From the NCBI GenBank assembly GCA_001179505.1, contig CDMY01000440.1, positions 1-64,000 on the forward strand: 64,000 nt of DNA, written 5' to 3'. The DNA is from Vitrella brassicaformis (Eukaryota > Sar > Vitrellaceae). The position numbers were made by a program, and so were the translations under genes. The notes beneath the pieces were generated by a model. That model was given only the letters and a program-made list of their open reading frames with translations, had not been told where the DNA came from and did no database searches. Numbering within the stretch: the first letter of the stretch is position 1; the number at the start of each line of letters is the position of its first letter. Positions 1 through 10,485 of this stretch are shown piece after piece.

Positions 1-1013
1 GCGACATGATCAGCGGCAGGCCAGTCGACGGCGTCAGCTTGTAGATGTCAGCCAGCCGGATGAAGTCGGGCCACTCACACCACACCGCCCCGCCATGCTC
101 GAGGGCATAGCAGCACTGGCACAGGTAACCGAAGTGCGACACATGAGGGCCGCCACCACCAGCAGCGGCCGGTGCGTCACTGCTGCTGCTGGTGGTGGTC
201 GGAGGGGCAGGGGTGGGCGCCGCGGCATTGGCTGTGTCTGCTGCTGTCCGGTGCACGTCGATGAGGCCGGTGAGGTTGGTGTCCGTGAGGTGCTTGTCAA
301 TTTGACGCTGCACGAAGGCCTCATTGACGAGTTGGCTGCCGTGTGCCCTGCTGATGGGGCGGGCCGAGCAGACGGCCTCATCGATGGGCAGGCACGGGTA
401 GATGACGTCGCGGCAGACATCAGGCGGCAGGCCGTCGGCCGAGTCGGCGGGCGGGCCCAGCCGATGGGCCGAATGGTGCCCTTGACGCCATCCTCGACGT
501 CGCCCAGCGCATCTTTAGCCGACGAGAGAGCGGCGAAGACGTTCACCCACTTATCGGCGAGAAAGGGCGTCTGCACCAAACACACACACAGACAACCAGA
601 GAGAGTGACAGCTGCAGTGCTCTCGTGTGTGTGTGTGTGTGTGTGCGGTTGACCTGTGCGGCGACTGTGGTGTTGAAGAGCTGTTGCACACCGGCAGCCT
701 CTCGTGAAACCTGCAAGTACCGCACACACACACAGTGGATGAGAGCACACCAGCAGTGAGGCCATTGGGCCTCTCATGCGCCACGTGTCTGATCTATGTG
801 TGTGTGCAGCGATGCGATGCGCCCTTCCAGACGAACCAAACCCTCACTGATGGACTGAAACACACACACACAATCAGTGATGGCCGTGTGTGCGCTCTCT
901 CGAGTGAATGCGTTCGCTTCTCATTTGCTCACCGGTGTGCCGCCTGTCTGAGCTGACGCAGCAGAGTCGCCATCCTGTTGTGTGCCGAGTCGCCGCTCTC
1001 CTTCAACACTCAT
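1..1013 (-). pseudogene. Copy A of multicopy family (NLS-coiled coil-F-box-like), broken, runs off window
   Basis: Exon 1 starts at 1013 (MSVEGERRLGTQQ) and is followed by small exons matching the copies at 6075-7865 and 41717-43471: an amphipathic helix exon (about 800-845), an exon reading VSREAAGVQQLFNTTVAAQ (about 655-712) and the main exon from about 576 down to the window edge. The main exon carries the FAALSSAKDAL helix, then the F-box-like segment and the motif AVWCEWPDFIRLADIYKL. Two defects are visible. About 10 nt present in the sister copies are missing near 453, so the frame is lost after IRPIGWA. The donor after the second exon reads ACACGT where the sisters have GCAAGT or GCACGT. 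The 3' half lies outside the window. Function is unknown. Pseudogene status is likely but not proven, because assembly error could explain the deletion. Confidence 0.7.
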
Positions 1014-1032
1014 GCTCAAACGACACGGAGGA

Positions 1033-1047
1033 GGGTTTAGGGTTTGG
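1033..1047 (+). repeat. Short interstitial telomere-type tract (TTTAGGG)
   Basis: GGGTTTAGGGTTTGG lies in the 164-bp gap between the divergent starts of family copy A (1013) and the alveolin gene (1178). It is about two units of the TTTAGGG telomere repeat, similar to the plant telo-box promoter element. A regulatory role is inference. Confidence 0.5.
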
Positions 1048-1177
1048 TGATCGTCGAGACCTTTTCCCTTCCCCAAACTCTCTGAGCGTTTCGGAAGTTT
1101 GAGCCCGTTTGTGTTGCTACCCCAGCATCAATCAACGTACCGCGCCCCGCCCCTCATTCAGCTGACTTGACTTCATC

Positions 1178-4121
1178 ATGAGCGGCCCGGCCCCATCCGG
1201 CTCATCCCCTCTGGCAGCGGCCTTTCAGGCCGCCAGCGAACCGGTCAGTGTGCGGGACGCACTGGCCATGGGCGGACAGCAGCAACAAGGTGAGCCAACT
1301 GGAGAGGGGGGGGAGGCGGCAAGGGCAGAGACACATACACGAGAGTCAGAAGGGGGGGACCCTTCTTGGGGAAATGGGGCTGAGGGGCTCTGTGTTATGT
1401 CTATCGTCTCGTCAGGTGGTGAGGGGGAGATGACACAGTCCCAGCTCATACGCCTCGGACGGACCACTCCCGCCGGCTCCATCCAGACCGGCACACAAAG
1501 GGTCAGTCAGCAGCCAGTCAGTCAGTCAGTCAGGAGGGAGGGAGGGAGGGAGGGAGGGAGACATGGAGTGGGGCAGCAGAGAGAGCCCAGAGGGGCATCC
1601 CATGTGAGCATGTGTCCATCCTGTGTCTTGTTGTGTGTTGTCTGTCTGTCGTCAGATTGAGGTGGAGGTGCCCGTCTACACCGACGTGCACTACGGGGAC
1701 GTCGTGGCCGAGCGTACGGTGCCGCTGCACATGCAGAAGATCGTCCCCAAGCCCGAGGTCCATGAGGTGGTCCGCCAGGTGCCCGAGCTGAGTCACTCGT
1801 GGATCGAGCGCCAAGTGGAGGTGCCCGTCATCCAACACGTCGAACGAATCGTCGAGGTACGTCTGACACCCACCCTACACATATGACACACACGAGAAGG
1901 GACACACGAGTGGATGGTGTGCCTTTGGTGTTGCGTGCAGGTGCCCCAGGTGCAGGTGGTCAACAAGTATGTGCCCAAGGTCGAAGTCAAAACCATCGTA
2001 AGCTGCCAGCTCCATGCAGGGGACACACAGACAGCCACAAGGGAGACATGGCCTGTGTTTGTCTGTGTGTGTTGTGTGCAGGAGCGTGTGGTGCCCAAGA
2101 CGGTGGTCAAGACGGTCGATCGTGTGGAGGAGGTGCCCGTCGTCCAATACAAAGACAAAATCGTCGAGGTTATACCCACGCCAAAGCGGCCGTCACATAG
2201 CGCTGCGATCGATGCCATGACATTCCCCTCTCTGTCTCTGTGTGTGTGTGTCTTGGTGCAGGTGCCCCATGTGGTGGAGGTCATCAAGGAGGTCCCCAAA
2301 CCAGTGTCCGTCGAAGTAACCTAGACACACACGCATACACACAGACAGACACGCTGACCATACATCGATTCCTGCCTGTCTGCCTGTCCGCAGGTACAGG
2401 TGCCGGTGATCAAGTATGTGCCCAAGGTGGAGGTCAAGACCATCGAGCGGATTGAGCACGTGCCGGTGCCCCAGTACGTGGACGTGCCGGTGCCGGTCAT
2501 CAAACAAGTCCCCAAAATCATCACCGAAGAACGAGTACACACACACATGAAAGACCACACACACCACACAGACCACTTCGGTGCGTGTGTGCAGGTGGTG
2601 GACGTGGAGGTGCCGGGTCCCGTCATCGAAGTTTGGCGGGAGGTGCCCGTCGAACGGTACCCACACACACACACACACATCCATCCATCCACTGTGTGTG
2701 TGATGCTGTCTGTGTCGTTGATGGTGCTGTCAGGGAGGAGGTCATCGAGCGGGAGGTGGAAGTCGTCAAGTCAGTGTGCAGACGACACACACACGAGTGC
2801 ACTGATTGAAGGTCTCTGTGTGTGTGCCTTCAGGTACGTCGACGTGCCGAAGCCGTATGAGGTGCCGGTCTACGATTACAAACACAACAAATACCCCGTG
2901 GTCAGCACACTCACCCACACACACATGGGGCGCACCACACGCCTCTCTGCCTCCCTCCCCTCCCACCATGTGTGTCTCTGTCTGTCTGTGTAGGAGATTC
3001 CTCACGAGAAGACCACGACGCTGCCGCCCGGCCCCACCAATTTTGTCATTCCGTCGATCATCAAGGGCAACTTCACTTTTGACATACCGCCCGGTAAACA
3101 GCCAATTGGCTCGCCCACACCGCAGCCATCCCTCCCGGCCACCGGTCTGTGTGTCTGTCTGTCTGTCTGTCTGTCTGCAGGGATGAGAATCACCCGGGAA
3201 GAGCTGGTGCATTACGTCCGGGCCACCAAGGGCATCGACCTCAATCAGTGCAAGGAAATCGCCCCGCCAATGCCGCTGCCCGAGGGGACCGGTCAGCCAC
3301 ACACACAAAACACACGTGTCCATAATGATCCCCTTTTTCGTGTCTGTGTGCAGCGCCCACGTCTATAGAGGCCCATTTCGAGAATGAGCCGCTCCCCGAG
3401 TACGTCAAGAACGCCAAGCCGTGGCCGGTGGATGAGTGGGGTCCCCTGCCAGACCCCAGCCAGATGCAGGACGGCCACAGCTGGACCGGCCCGCCCGTCA
3501 AGGTGGGCGAGCCCATCAAGACCACACTGCAGGGGCCGCCCCAGGGATGGATCCCCAACCAGCACCAACTCAAGATCGTACGCGACACACAGACACACAT
3601 GAGACACAGCGAGGCATGAGAGACACGAGTGCATTCCATTCCCTCTCTCTCTTTGTGTAGATGGCCGAGCACAAGTTGACCCCGGAGCAGTGCGGCTACC
3701 AGGGGCCGCCCATCAACATGCCCGTGAGTGACACACAACATCACACAACACAGCAGACAGACAGACAGGCAGATGTCGCCTCCCATGTGCACTCATTGCT
3801 GTGCCTCTTCCCGTCTGTCTGTCTGTCTGTCTGTGTGCAGATGCTGATGGCGCCCCCGCCGCCCTTCCCTGGTGCTGGTCGTCCGGTTGCGCCACCTCCC
3901 GCCGCCCCTGCCGGCCCTCCCGTGGTGACGATGATGCGGCCGCAAATGGTGCCACCCCCGCCCGCACACATGATCGCACCCAAGAAGAAATGTAAGAGAC
4001 CACCCGGGGTCGGCTGTGCTGTGCTGCAACGTAATCTGATGTGTTGTGGTGGTGGTCAGCATCAACGAAGAAGTCGTGCGGGGTTGGGTTCTTCGGCTGG
4101 TTCACCGGCTCCAAGAAATGA
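1178..4121 (+). CDS. Alveolin (inner membrane complex-type cytoskeletal protein)
   Basis: Alveolins form the filament network under the cortical alveoli of alveolates (the IMC sub-pellicular network in apicomplexans). About 16 exons can be joined: 1178-1289, 1416-1501, 1656-1857, 1941-1998, 2082-2168, 2263-2316, 2395-2535, 2596-2657 and onward to 4060-4121. Exons 3-10 encode the diagnostic low-complexity core of Val/Pro/Glu/Lys repeats, for example IEVEVPVYTDVHY, YVPKVEVKTIERIEHV, VPQYVDVPVPVIKQVPK and YVDVPKPYEVPVYDY. The N-terminus (MSGPAPSGSSPLAAAF) is short. The C-terminal half is unlike the core: a segment with MRITREELVHYV, a Trp/Pro-rich stretch, a proline-rich tract (MLMAPPPPFPGAG) and a final KKSCGVGFFGWFTGSKK with one Cys that could be lipidated (inference). 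The start was chosen because it opens the first in-frame exon and matches a relic start at 8181. It lies head-to-head with copy A. Confidence 0.9.
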
Positions 4122-5239
4122 ACCAAGTAAGCGGCTGACCATGCAGCCACACCAGATAGACACACACCCCTACTCGTGCTGTACACACACTATCTGTCTG
4201 TCTCTCTGTCTGTCTGTCTGTCTGTCTGATTGCCTGGTGGTCAGCCAACGCATCTCGAGCCCCCCATACCACGCGGGCGGCATCACCACACACACACGGG
4301 GGGCCGATGTCTGCGTATATGTCAGTCTATGGTCGCACATGTGCAGTGTGATTTGGGCCGTAAGTATGTCGTCCTCTATGGGCCGGAGAGACACTCACAC
4401 ACTCTTGCTCTGCCCTCGATTGCTAGGCCAATTCTCAACACTCTCTGTCTGTCTGTCTGTCTGTCTGTCATGGTTCCTTGATTGCTGGGGACTTTGTGTG
4501 TGCGGCCATGCCAAAGTGAGCCGCCACACCGCCCATTCGCTCGTGCGTGCGATAATGGCTGCCCTGTATTTGTCTCTTCCTCTTGTCTGTCTGTCTGGGT
4601 GGGTCTCTCAAATCACAACACATCTCATCATACCGCTTCGAGCACTGTCCTCTTGGGGGTTTTTCGGGCTTGGTTTGCTTCCTCGAATGATCGCCTGCCT
4701 GCCTGAGTTAGCCACACACGACATCACACCGCACATCATTCACACACTGTCCTCTTGGTTGGGGGTTCTGGGCTTGATTTGTTTTGCTCGATGGATTGCT
4801 GGGTTTCCATAGAGTGCGTGGGCCATTGCCAAAGTGGGCCCTCACCAACCAATGCACTGCAGCTGACATGACTGACTGACTGGCCTGTGTCTCTTCCCTC
4901 TCCCAAACCACACACCAGCAGACAGACAGACAGACAAACAGACAGAGACGGACAAAGACATAGAGTTTTCAAAAAGAGGGAGAGGAGCAGAAGTGCATGG
5001 GATGGACGCAGAATGGACTCGCGAGCAGAGCGCAACGAGACAGACCAATACATCAACGGAATGGACGAAAGATGGTTGTTGATCAAAGGCATGTATCTCC
5101 GGTTGTCGGTGGATCGATCGATAGCGATTTGCATGGGGCGGGGATCGATCGTGCTCATTTGTACGAGTGACGACAGGCACACACAGTTGTAAGCCATGCA
5201 CGACTACCAAGTCGGGAATGAAAGAACACTGAAGACGCA
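4122..5239. other. Intergenic spacer downstream of alveolin, no gene seen
   Basis: Rich in CA, CTGT and GACA microsatellites (for example 4197-4228, 4440-4468, 4918-4944). The long open frames running through it have no recognisable motifs and are compositional. It probably holds the alveolin 3' UTR and terminator, but no polyadenylation signal could be assigned. Confidence 0.6.
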
Positions 5240-6074
5240 CAACTGGCGGATCAGCTGGGAGGGTTTGTGTGCAGACATGAACCATGGTGCGACCATCTTC
5301 ATGATTGAGGACTGACTGCGTGTTGTTGCTGCCACATTCTCACGCACCATCTTTTTATCCCTTGGCCACCCGAATCCCACGCCCATAATGCCATTCAGTC
5401 GCCGGTCAGTCAGCCAGGCAGGCAGTCAGCCAGAGAGACAGAGAAGGAAAGACAGTCGTGGATGCATTGGGCCTTCACAGCTGTGGCGCAATTGCAACGC
5501 AACACAGACATGACGAATCCTAGGCTGCTCCATTGCCTTCCCTCTAGTTTGATTGACGCATGGCAGCAGCTGCTGCGATTGGCATGGCTTTTGCCGCCGG
5601 TGTGGCGACTCGTCACTTGCTCTACAGACAGTGAAGTGGCCGGTAGTCGTTGTGTCATCTGTTCTGATGTGGTGCGTGTGGGGGAGGGGGGGGGTGCGAG
5701 TGCGTTTATATGTGTGTGTTACTGAGTTGGTGGACACAGTTTGGTTGGATGTATGTGAATTCGCCCGCTGTAAGTCAGTGCAATTCACACATACGAACAT
5801 GAACACACGTATACACGTATCATGGGACTTTCCTGCAGCGACACCGCGCCCCTCCAGCCCATCTACTCACACGTCGCTGCAAGTGGGCCCTCCGCCGCAG
5901 CTAAGCGAACAGCACAACTCGATGCTGCCAGGTTCTTCACTGTCTACGAATCAACTCACCTAAACATACACACAGACACACAGAGACGCACCAATGTCAT
6001 CGAGGCACTCATTGCGTGCATCTTGTGTGTATGTCTCTTTCGCGCTGTGGCTCACTTGCATTGTCTCCTCTCCG
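5240..6074. repeat. Segmental duplication, spacer copy 1 (partner 11490-12385)
   Basis: Long near-identical stretches are shared with 11490-12385. One contains 'gtgcgaccatcttcatgatt' (5288 onward; 11539 onward). Others are the 'gtttgattgacgcatggcag' block (about 5548 and 11821), the 'ggtggacacagtttggttgg' block (about 5729 and 12047) and the final stretch leading to the family stop codon. A short open stretch MAAAAAIGMAFAAG...RHLLYRQ at about 5562 is preserved in split frames in the partner; it may be a gene remnant. Confidence 0.75.
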
Positions 6075-7865
6075 CTACTGTGGTATGATGTGGGCGAGTC
6101 GGTGTTTCGTGAGGAGAGAGCGGGCGAGCTGCATCGCGGTGGGATAGCGGTCGGAGAGCCGCGTGTGGCCCTCGAGCTCCGCCTCGGTGGTGTAGAGGTT
6201 GATGATGCCACCGTACAGGTCCAGGTAGGCGGCGACGGTGCCATCCTCCTTCATGCCCTTGAGGATGATGAGTCGCCGCTGCCCGTCATTCGTCTCCCTG
6301 ATGAAGTCGATGGTGGTGTGGCCGTCTATGGGACCGGTCAGCAGTCGCTGATACCGCTCATCGGCCTCATCCACTTCCGCCTCGAATACCTCCTTCTCGT
6401 CCACCCCCTCTTGGTGATACCAGGACCACAACACCATCCACTTCATGAAGGCCGTGAATGAGGGGAAGAGGGAGCCAACGAAGCGGATGGGCGGGTTGTG
6501 AAGGTCGTATGTGTGGCGGTAGGGATGGCGGGGAGGGAGGGCGGACTTGGGCACCGTCTCGAACTCCCACTGGCGCTGGCCGCTTCCAATGCGATAGCGG
6601 TGCCGCGTCACCCCACCGTCCCCCTCTCCGTCCCCCCCCTCGGCATCCTTCTTGCCCTTCTTGCCCTCATCGCCATCATCGGCCTCATATATTACCACCT
6701 TTGTGAGCGCCAGGCTGGTGCCCTGGTAGTTGAGGAGGTGGCCGAATGTGCTGTACTGGCGAAGGGCGAGGGGCATGGTGTGGAAGTGGGCCTTGGTGGG
6801 CAGGTGGGCCGCCATCCACTGAGGCGACATGATCAGGGGCAGACCAGTCGAGGGCGTCAGGTTGTAGATGTCAGCCAGCCGGATGAAGCCGGGCCACTCA
6901 CACCACACCGCCCCGCCATGCTCCAGTGCATAGCAGCACTGGGACAGATAACCGAAGTGCGACACATGAGGGCCACCAGCAGCAGCTGCAGGGGCCGGTG
7001 CGTCACTGCTGCTGCTGCTGGTGGTCGGAGGGGCAGGGGTGGGCGCCGCGGCATTGGCTGTGTCTGCTGCTGTCCGGTGGACGTCGATGAGGCCGGTCAG
7101 CGAGTGGCGGCTGAGGTGCTTGGCGATGCGACGCTGCACAAAGGCCTCATTGACGAGTTGGCTGCCGTGTGCCCTGCTGATGGGCCGGGCCGAGCAGACG
7201 GCCTCATCGATCGGCAGGCACTGGTAGATGACATCGCGGCAGACATCAGGCGGCAGGCCGTCGGCCGAGTCGGCGGGCGGGGACGGCTTGGCCCAGCCGA
7301 TGGGCCGAATGGTGCCCTTGACGCCACCCTCGACGTCGCTGAGCGCATCTTTAGCCGACGAGAGAGCGGCGAAGAAGCTGAGCCACTTATCGCCGAGAAA
7401 TGGCGTCTGCACCAAACACACAGACAGACAACCAGGGAGAGAGGGATGGCTGGAGTGCTCTCGTGTGAGTGTGTGTGTGGTTGACCTGTGCGGCGACTGT
7501 GGTGTTGAAGAGCTGCTGCACACCGGCAGCCTCTCGAGCGACCTGCAGCCACCGCACACACACACACACAGTGGATGAGAGCACACCAGCAGTGAGGCCA
7601 TTGGGCCTCTCATGCGCCACTTGCCTGTTCTATGTGTGTGTGCAGCGATGCGATGCGCTCCTCCAGACGAACCAAACCCTCACTGATGGACTGCAATACA
7701 CACACACAGACACTCACAGTCAGCACGATGAATGGACGTGTGTGCGCTCTTTCGAGTGAATGCGTTCGCTTCTCGGATGCTCACCGGTGTGCCGCCCGTC
7801 TGAGCTGAAGCGACAGATTCAGCACCTTGTGTGCGGGGACGCTTCGGCTCTCCTTCAACACTCAT
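6075..7865 (-). CDS. Copy B of multicopy family, apparently intact
   Basis: This is the best-preserved long-type member here. Exon 1 starts at 7865 (MSVEGEPKRPRTQG, a basic NLS-like cluster). Two short helical exons follow: one ends at a GC-type donor (GCAAGT, about 7624), then VAREAAGVQQLFNTTVAAQ. One long exon runs from about 7412 to the stop at 6075. In order it reads: helix FFAALSSAKDALSDVEGG; F-box-like LPPDVCRDVIYQCLPIDEAV; Ala/Ser/Pro linker; conserved WCEWPGFIRLADIYNLTPSTG; LPLIMSPQWMAAHLPTKAHF; PLALRQYSTFGHLLN; an acidic Lys/Glu/Gly tract; HPYRHTYDLHNPPIRFVGSL; FPSFTAFMKWMVL; then GHTTIDFIRE, LIILKGMKE, LYTTEAELEG and the tail LAHIIPQ. No known enzyme motif was found. The F-box resemblance is weak, so a ubiquitin-ligase adaptor role is only a guess. 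It is head-to-head with the relic alveolin start at 8181. Confidence 0.75.
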
Positions 7866-7951
7866 GCGGACAACCAGAGCTACTGCCAGTCAGAGAATAG
7901 TAGGAGGGAATGGAATGCACTGGCGATGCAGCTAAGCTCGATGAATAGTAG

Positions 7952-7972
7952 AAGCTCGCAATTAAGCTCGCA
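7952..7972. promoter_or_regulatory. Two direct AAGCTCGCA motifs in a divergent promoter
   Basis: AAGCTCGCA occurs at 7952-7960 and 7964-7972, 87 bp upstream of the copy B start and before the relic alveolin start at 8181. The same octamer core recurs in other head-to-head intergenic gaps in this window. A regulatory role is inference. Confidence 0.5.
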
Positions 7973-8180
7973 ATCACGCAATGAGTGAAAAGGAGAAAAC
8001 CAATCTGCGAGCGTTTCGGAATTTTGACCACTCCGCGTCTGCTTCGATGGCCACCTGGCGTCCCTTTTGCAATGCGGGAAATCGTGACGAGATCTCGACG
8101 AGACGGGAAAAGGAATTTACAATAGAAATGCTCCCCCCTTTCCCACATCAATCAGTCCATCTGCCGTCAGGTACCACACC

Positions 8181-8246
8181 ATGAGCGGCCCGCCGCCGGC
8201 AGAAGTGACCTGCTTGAAAGGGAGGAGGCAAAAGAAACACGGGTGA
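8181..8246 (+). pseudogene. Relic first exon of a duplicated alveolin gene
   Basis: The start MSGPPPAEV closely matches the alveolin start MSGPAPSGS at 1178 and occupies the same head-to-head position beside a family copy. The upstream sequence at 8009 (GAGCGTTTCGGAA...) matches that at 1083. The frame stops after 21 codons. Other alveolin-derived fragments lie downstream at about 9150-9230 and 10140-10300. Confidence 0.55.
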
Positions 8247-8439
8247 CCGGGTGGCGTCAGACTCTCCCGCTGAACAAGTGTCGTGTACTTCGGTTTCCAC
8301 CGAAGCGCACAGAGTACCTGCAAGAGGCAATGGAAGCGAAGGTGAGTGATGTCCGACGGCAGTCTGAGATAAATCGATGGATGGTCACATGATGGTGGTG
8401 TGGTGTTTATGTATGTCTGCAGGATCCGTCCTTTTCCCC

Positions 8440-8871
8440 AATGGGGCGGCGCTCGCGGGCGCTACGAGGACTACCTCTTCCCCTCATTCACGGCCTTCAT
8501 GAGGAGGCTGATCTTGACGCAGTGGTTTGACCAAGAGGGCTTGGGACATAAGCTGGTATTTCAGGCGAGACCGGGCCCTGGCGGTGAGGACTATCGGCGA
8601 CTGCTGTCCCGTGACATCGACGGCCACGCCACCACCACCGACCTCATCAGGGAGGGGATAGATGACGAACGTCACATCATCCTCAAGGGCACGAAAGAAG
8701 GGCGACACCGTCGTCGCCCACCTGAGCCTGTACAAACGCTCGTACAGAAACTCGGAGCTGTTCCTCTTCACGAGCGAGGCGGAGATCGAGGGTCAGGAGA
8801 GGCTGGACGATCGATATCCCATCGCCATGCCATTGGCCCGCCGCCTGCTGACCAATCTCATATCACGGTAG
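8440..8871 (+). pseudogene. Fragment C: 3' part of the multicopy family with a frameshift
   Basis: Translation gives LFPSFTAFMRRLILTQWF, then RDIDGHATTTDLIRE and HIILKGTKEG, the C-terminal third of the family. An extra base at about 8700-8702 shifts the frame. The next frame continues the family as DTVVAHLSLYKR, FTSEAEIEGQERL and RYPIAMPLARRLLTN, ending at a stop at 8869-8871. The F-box-like half and the WCEWP motif are absent. It sits on the opposite strand to copies A, B, D and E and interrupts the relic alveolin segment, so it was probably inserted or inverted there. Confidence 0.75.
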
Positions 8872-9149
8872 AGGAGATCACACAACACATGTTGGGGTAC
8901 TCCATTCCATTCCTGTCCCTCTCCCTCTCCCTCTCTCACACGCATACAGAAGAAGGAGGCGTTGGTGGGGGGTTTGCGTGAGGGCCATGCCCGTGAGGTG
9001 GCCGGCCTGCAGGCACGCCGCGACGCCGGGACCACGGCCAGGTGTGCGACGGAGATGCGCCTGCGAGCGGCGGTCCCCCTCGCCTCGGCATTCGCCCAGT
9101 CCCGGCCCTCCAATCACCCCGCAAGAGTACGGGAGGCGCTGGGAGGCCA

Positions 9150-9230
9150 CACAGAACAGACAGCCACAAGGAGGCACGGCGCCGGCGTGTGTGTGTTGTG
9201 TGCAGGAGCGTGTGGTGCCCATGCAGGTCG
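9150..9230 (+). pseudogene. Decayed copy of alveolin intron 4 / exon 5
   Basis: The stretch with 'acagacagccacaagg' followed by 'tgtgttgtgtgcaggagcgt' matches alveolin intron 4 and the start of exon 5 (about 2028-2098). The exon then diverges (QERVVPMQVGG against QERVVPKTVVK). It lies before the intron 2 copy at 10140, so the alveolin pieces are out of order. Confidence 0.55.
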
Positions 9231-9607
9231 GCGGGCCAACGATGGAAGGTGCGCGTCGCTCAATCGCTCACACACACGCTTATACATCCCGTATCTGTCT
9301 GTCCATACAAGCAGGCTCATGCCAACCAACAGGGGGAGGTCATGATCAGTTTGGAGTCAAGTTTCGACTTCTCCTACCTTCTCCCCAGTGCACACTCACA
9401 GCAAGTATACAGGTATGTACCCACCCCACCATTGTGCGGATTGTGTGGATTTCATTGATTGTCTGCCTCGTTTCGTGCAGCCCGCCACTTGACATGACGT
9501 CTCCCTCGTTGTCACTCGTTGTTCGTGGTGCGGCAGGAAGCCCCACCAGTACGCCAACAGCTCCCCGAATGATCAGAAACTCTCTTTGGGCGTCGTGTGT
9601 ATATAGG

Positions 9608-9995
9608 CGAAGAAGGCAGTGGTTGTTGGCGTCAACTACCTCGACACCGCCCTCTCGCTCAAGGGATGCGTTAACGACGCTCTCTGGTGGAAGCACACGC
9701 TTGAGAAGCGTTTTGGCTTTTCAGGGCCGAATGTCCCTCTGCTGGTCGACGACGAAGGCCGACACGAGACGCTCAACATCGTCAAGGCCCCACCCGATTC
9801 TGGCAGAATGCTGACAGACAAGAGAGAGGGAAGAGTGGATGTGCAGGTGCCGATAAGAGACAACATCACGAGGTAAGTCGTATAATGTGACGGAGCTCGT
9901 GTGGATGAGCGATTGTGCCCTTAGGTCTCTGAAATGGTTGACGACGGATGCCAAGCCGAGAGACATCCCGTGCTTTGTCTTCGGCGGAGGCAGAG
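9608..9995 (+). pseudogene. Metacaspase-like p20 fragment with catalytic His replaced
   Basis: Exon 9608-9873 encodes KKAVVVGVNYLDTALSLKGC, NDALWWKHTLEKRFGF and PLLVDDEG, which fit the start of the metacaspase/caspase-like p20 domain. A GTAAGT donor leads to a second exon (about 9924-9991) encoding SLKWLTTDAKPRDIPCFVFGG and then GRG. Metacaspases carry the catalytic histidine in S-G-H-G at exactly this place; here it reads G-G-G-R-G, so His is Arg. No p20 cysteine segment or p10 domain was found downstream. The splice sites are still good, so a transcribed non-catalytic derivative is possible. It is embedded in alveolin-derived relic sequence. Confidence 0.6.
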
Positions 9996-10139
9996 GTAAG
10001 GGATTCCGGCGGAGCAGCAGCGGTAAGGGATACTACGAGAGTTTTTTCACGTCCGTCCGTCAGGTTGAGTCCACCCCATACGTCCACCCAGTTGCACTGT
10101 GTGTGTGCGGTGCCTGCAGGTCTACTCAGAAACAACTCA

Positions 10140-10300
10140 GGGGAACGTCAGTCAGTCAGTCAGGGGAGGGAGGGAGGGAGGGAGGGAGGGAGGGAGACAT
10201 GGAGTGGGGCAGCAGAGAGAGCCCAGAGGGGCATCCCCTGTGAGCATGTGTCCATCGTGTGTCGTTGTGTATTGCCTGTCGTCAGATTGAGATGAAGGTG
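10140..10300 (+). pseudogene. Decayed copy of alveolin intron 2 / exon 3
   Basis: The (GTCA)n and (GGGA)n runs followed by 'gacatggagtggggcagcag' and 'gagcccagaggggcatccc', up to the acceptor and ATTGAG, match alveolin intron 2 and exon 3 (1500-1665). The exon then reads IEMKVLQDQTGG instead of IEVEVPVYTDV, so the alveolin repeat is lost. Confidence 0.65.
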
Positions 10301-10485
10301 CTCCAGGATCAGACCGGGGGTGGACTGGAGGAGGAGCATGTGTCTTACTGTGACCAGCTGAGTGCCGTCGTCGGTCGCTATCTCGCGCAGACCGGCCAGA
10401 CACGCTCCCATCGCCGTGCGGCGCCAGTGGGAGGCGGAGACCGCCAAGTAAGACACGCACACACACACAGATCTCAGTCACCCAC

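Noticed and set aside
543-960. Open frames rich in THTHTH or VCVCVC on both strands
   Set aside because: These are translations of CA/TG microsatellites in introns. The same pattern appears throughout the window and has no conserved motif.
4861-5192. Plus-strand frame starting MSLPSPKPHTSRQTDRQTDR in the alveolin 3' spacer
   Set aside because: Driven by CAGA repeats; no homologous motif, no splice structure, not kept in the duplicated spacer.
6075-7613. Firm F-box assignment for the multicopy family
   Set aside because: Only LPxDxxRDVI..LP resembles an F-box; the rest of the motif is weak. Kept as F-box-like only.
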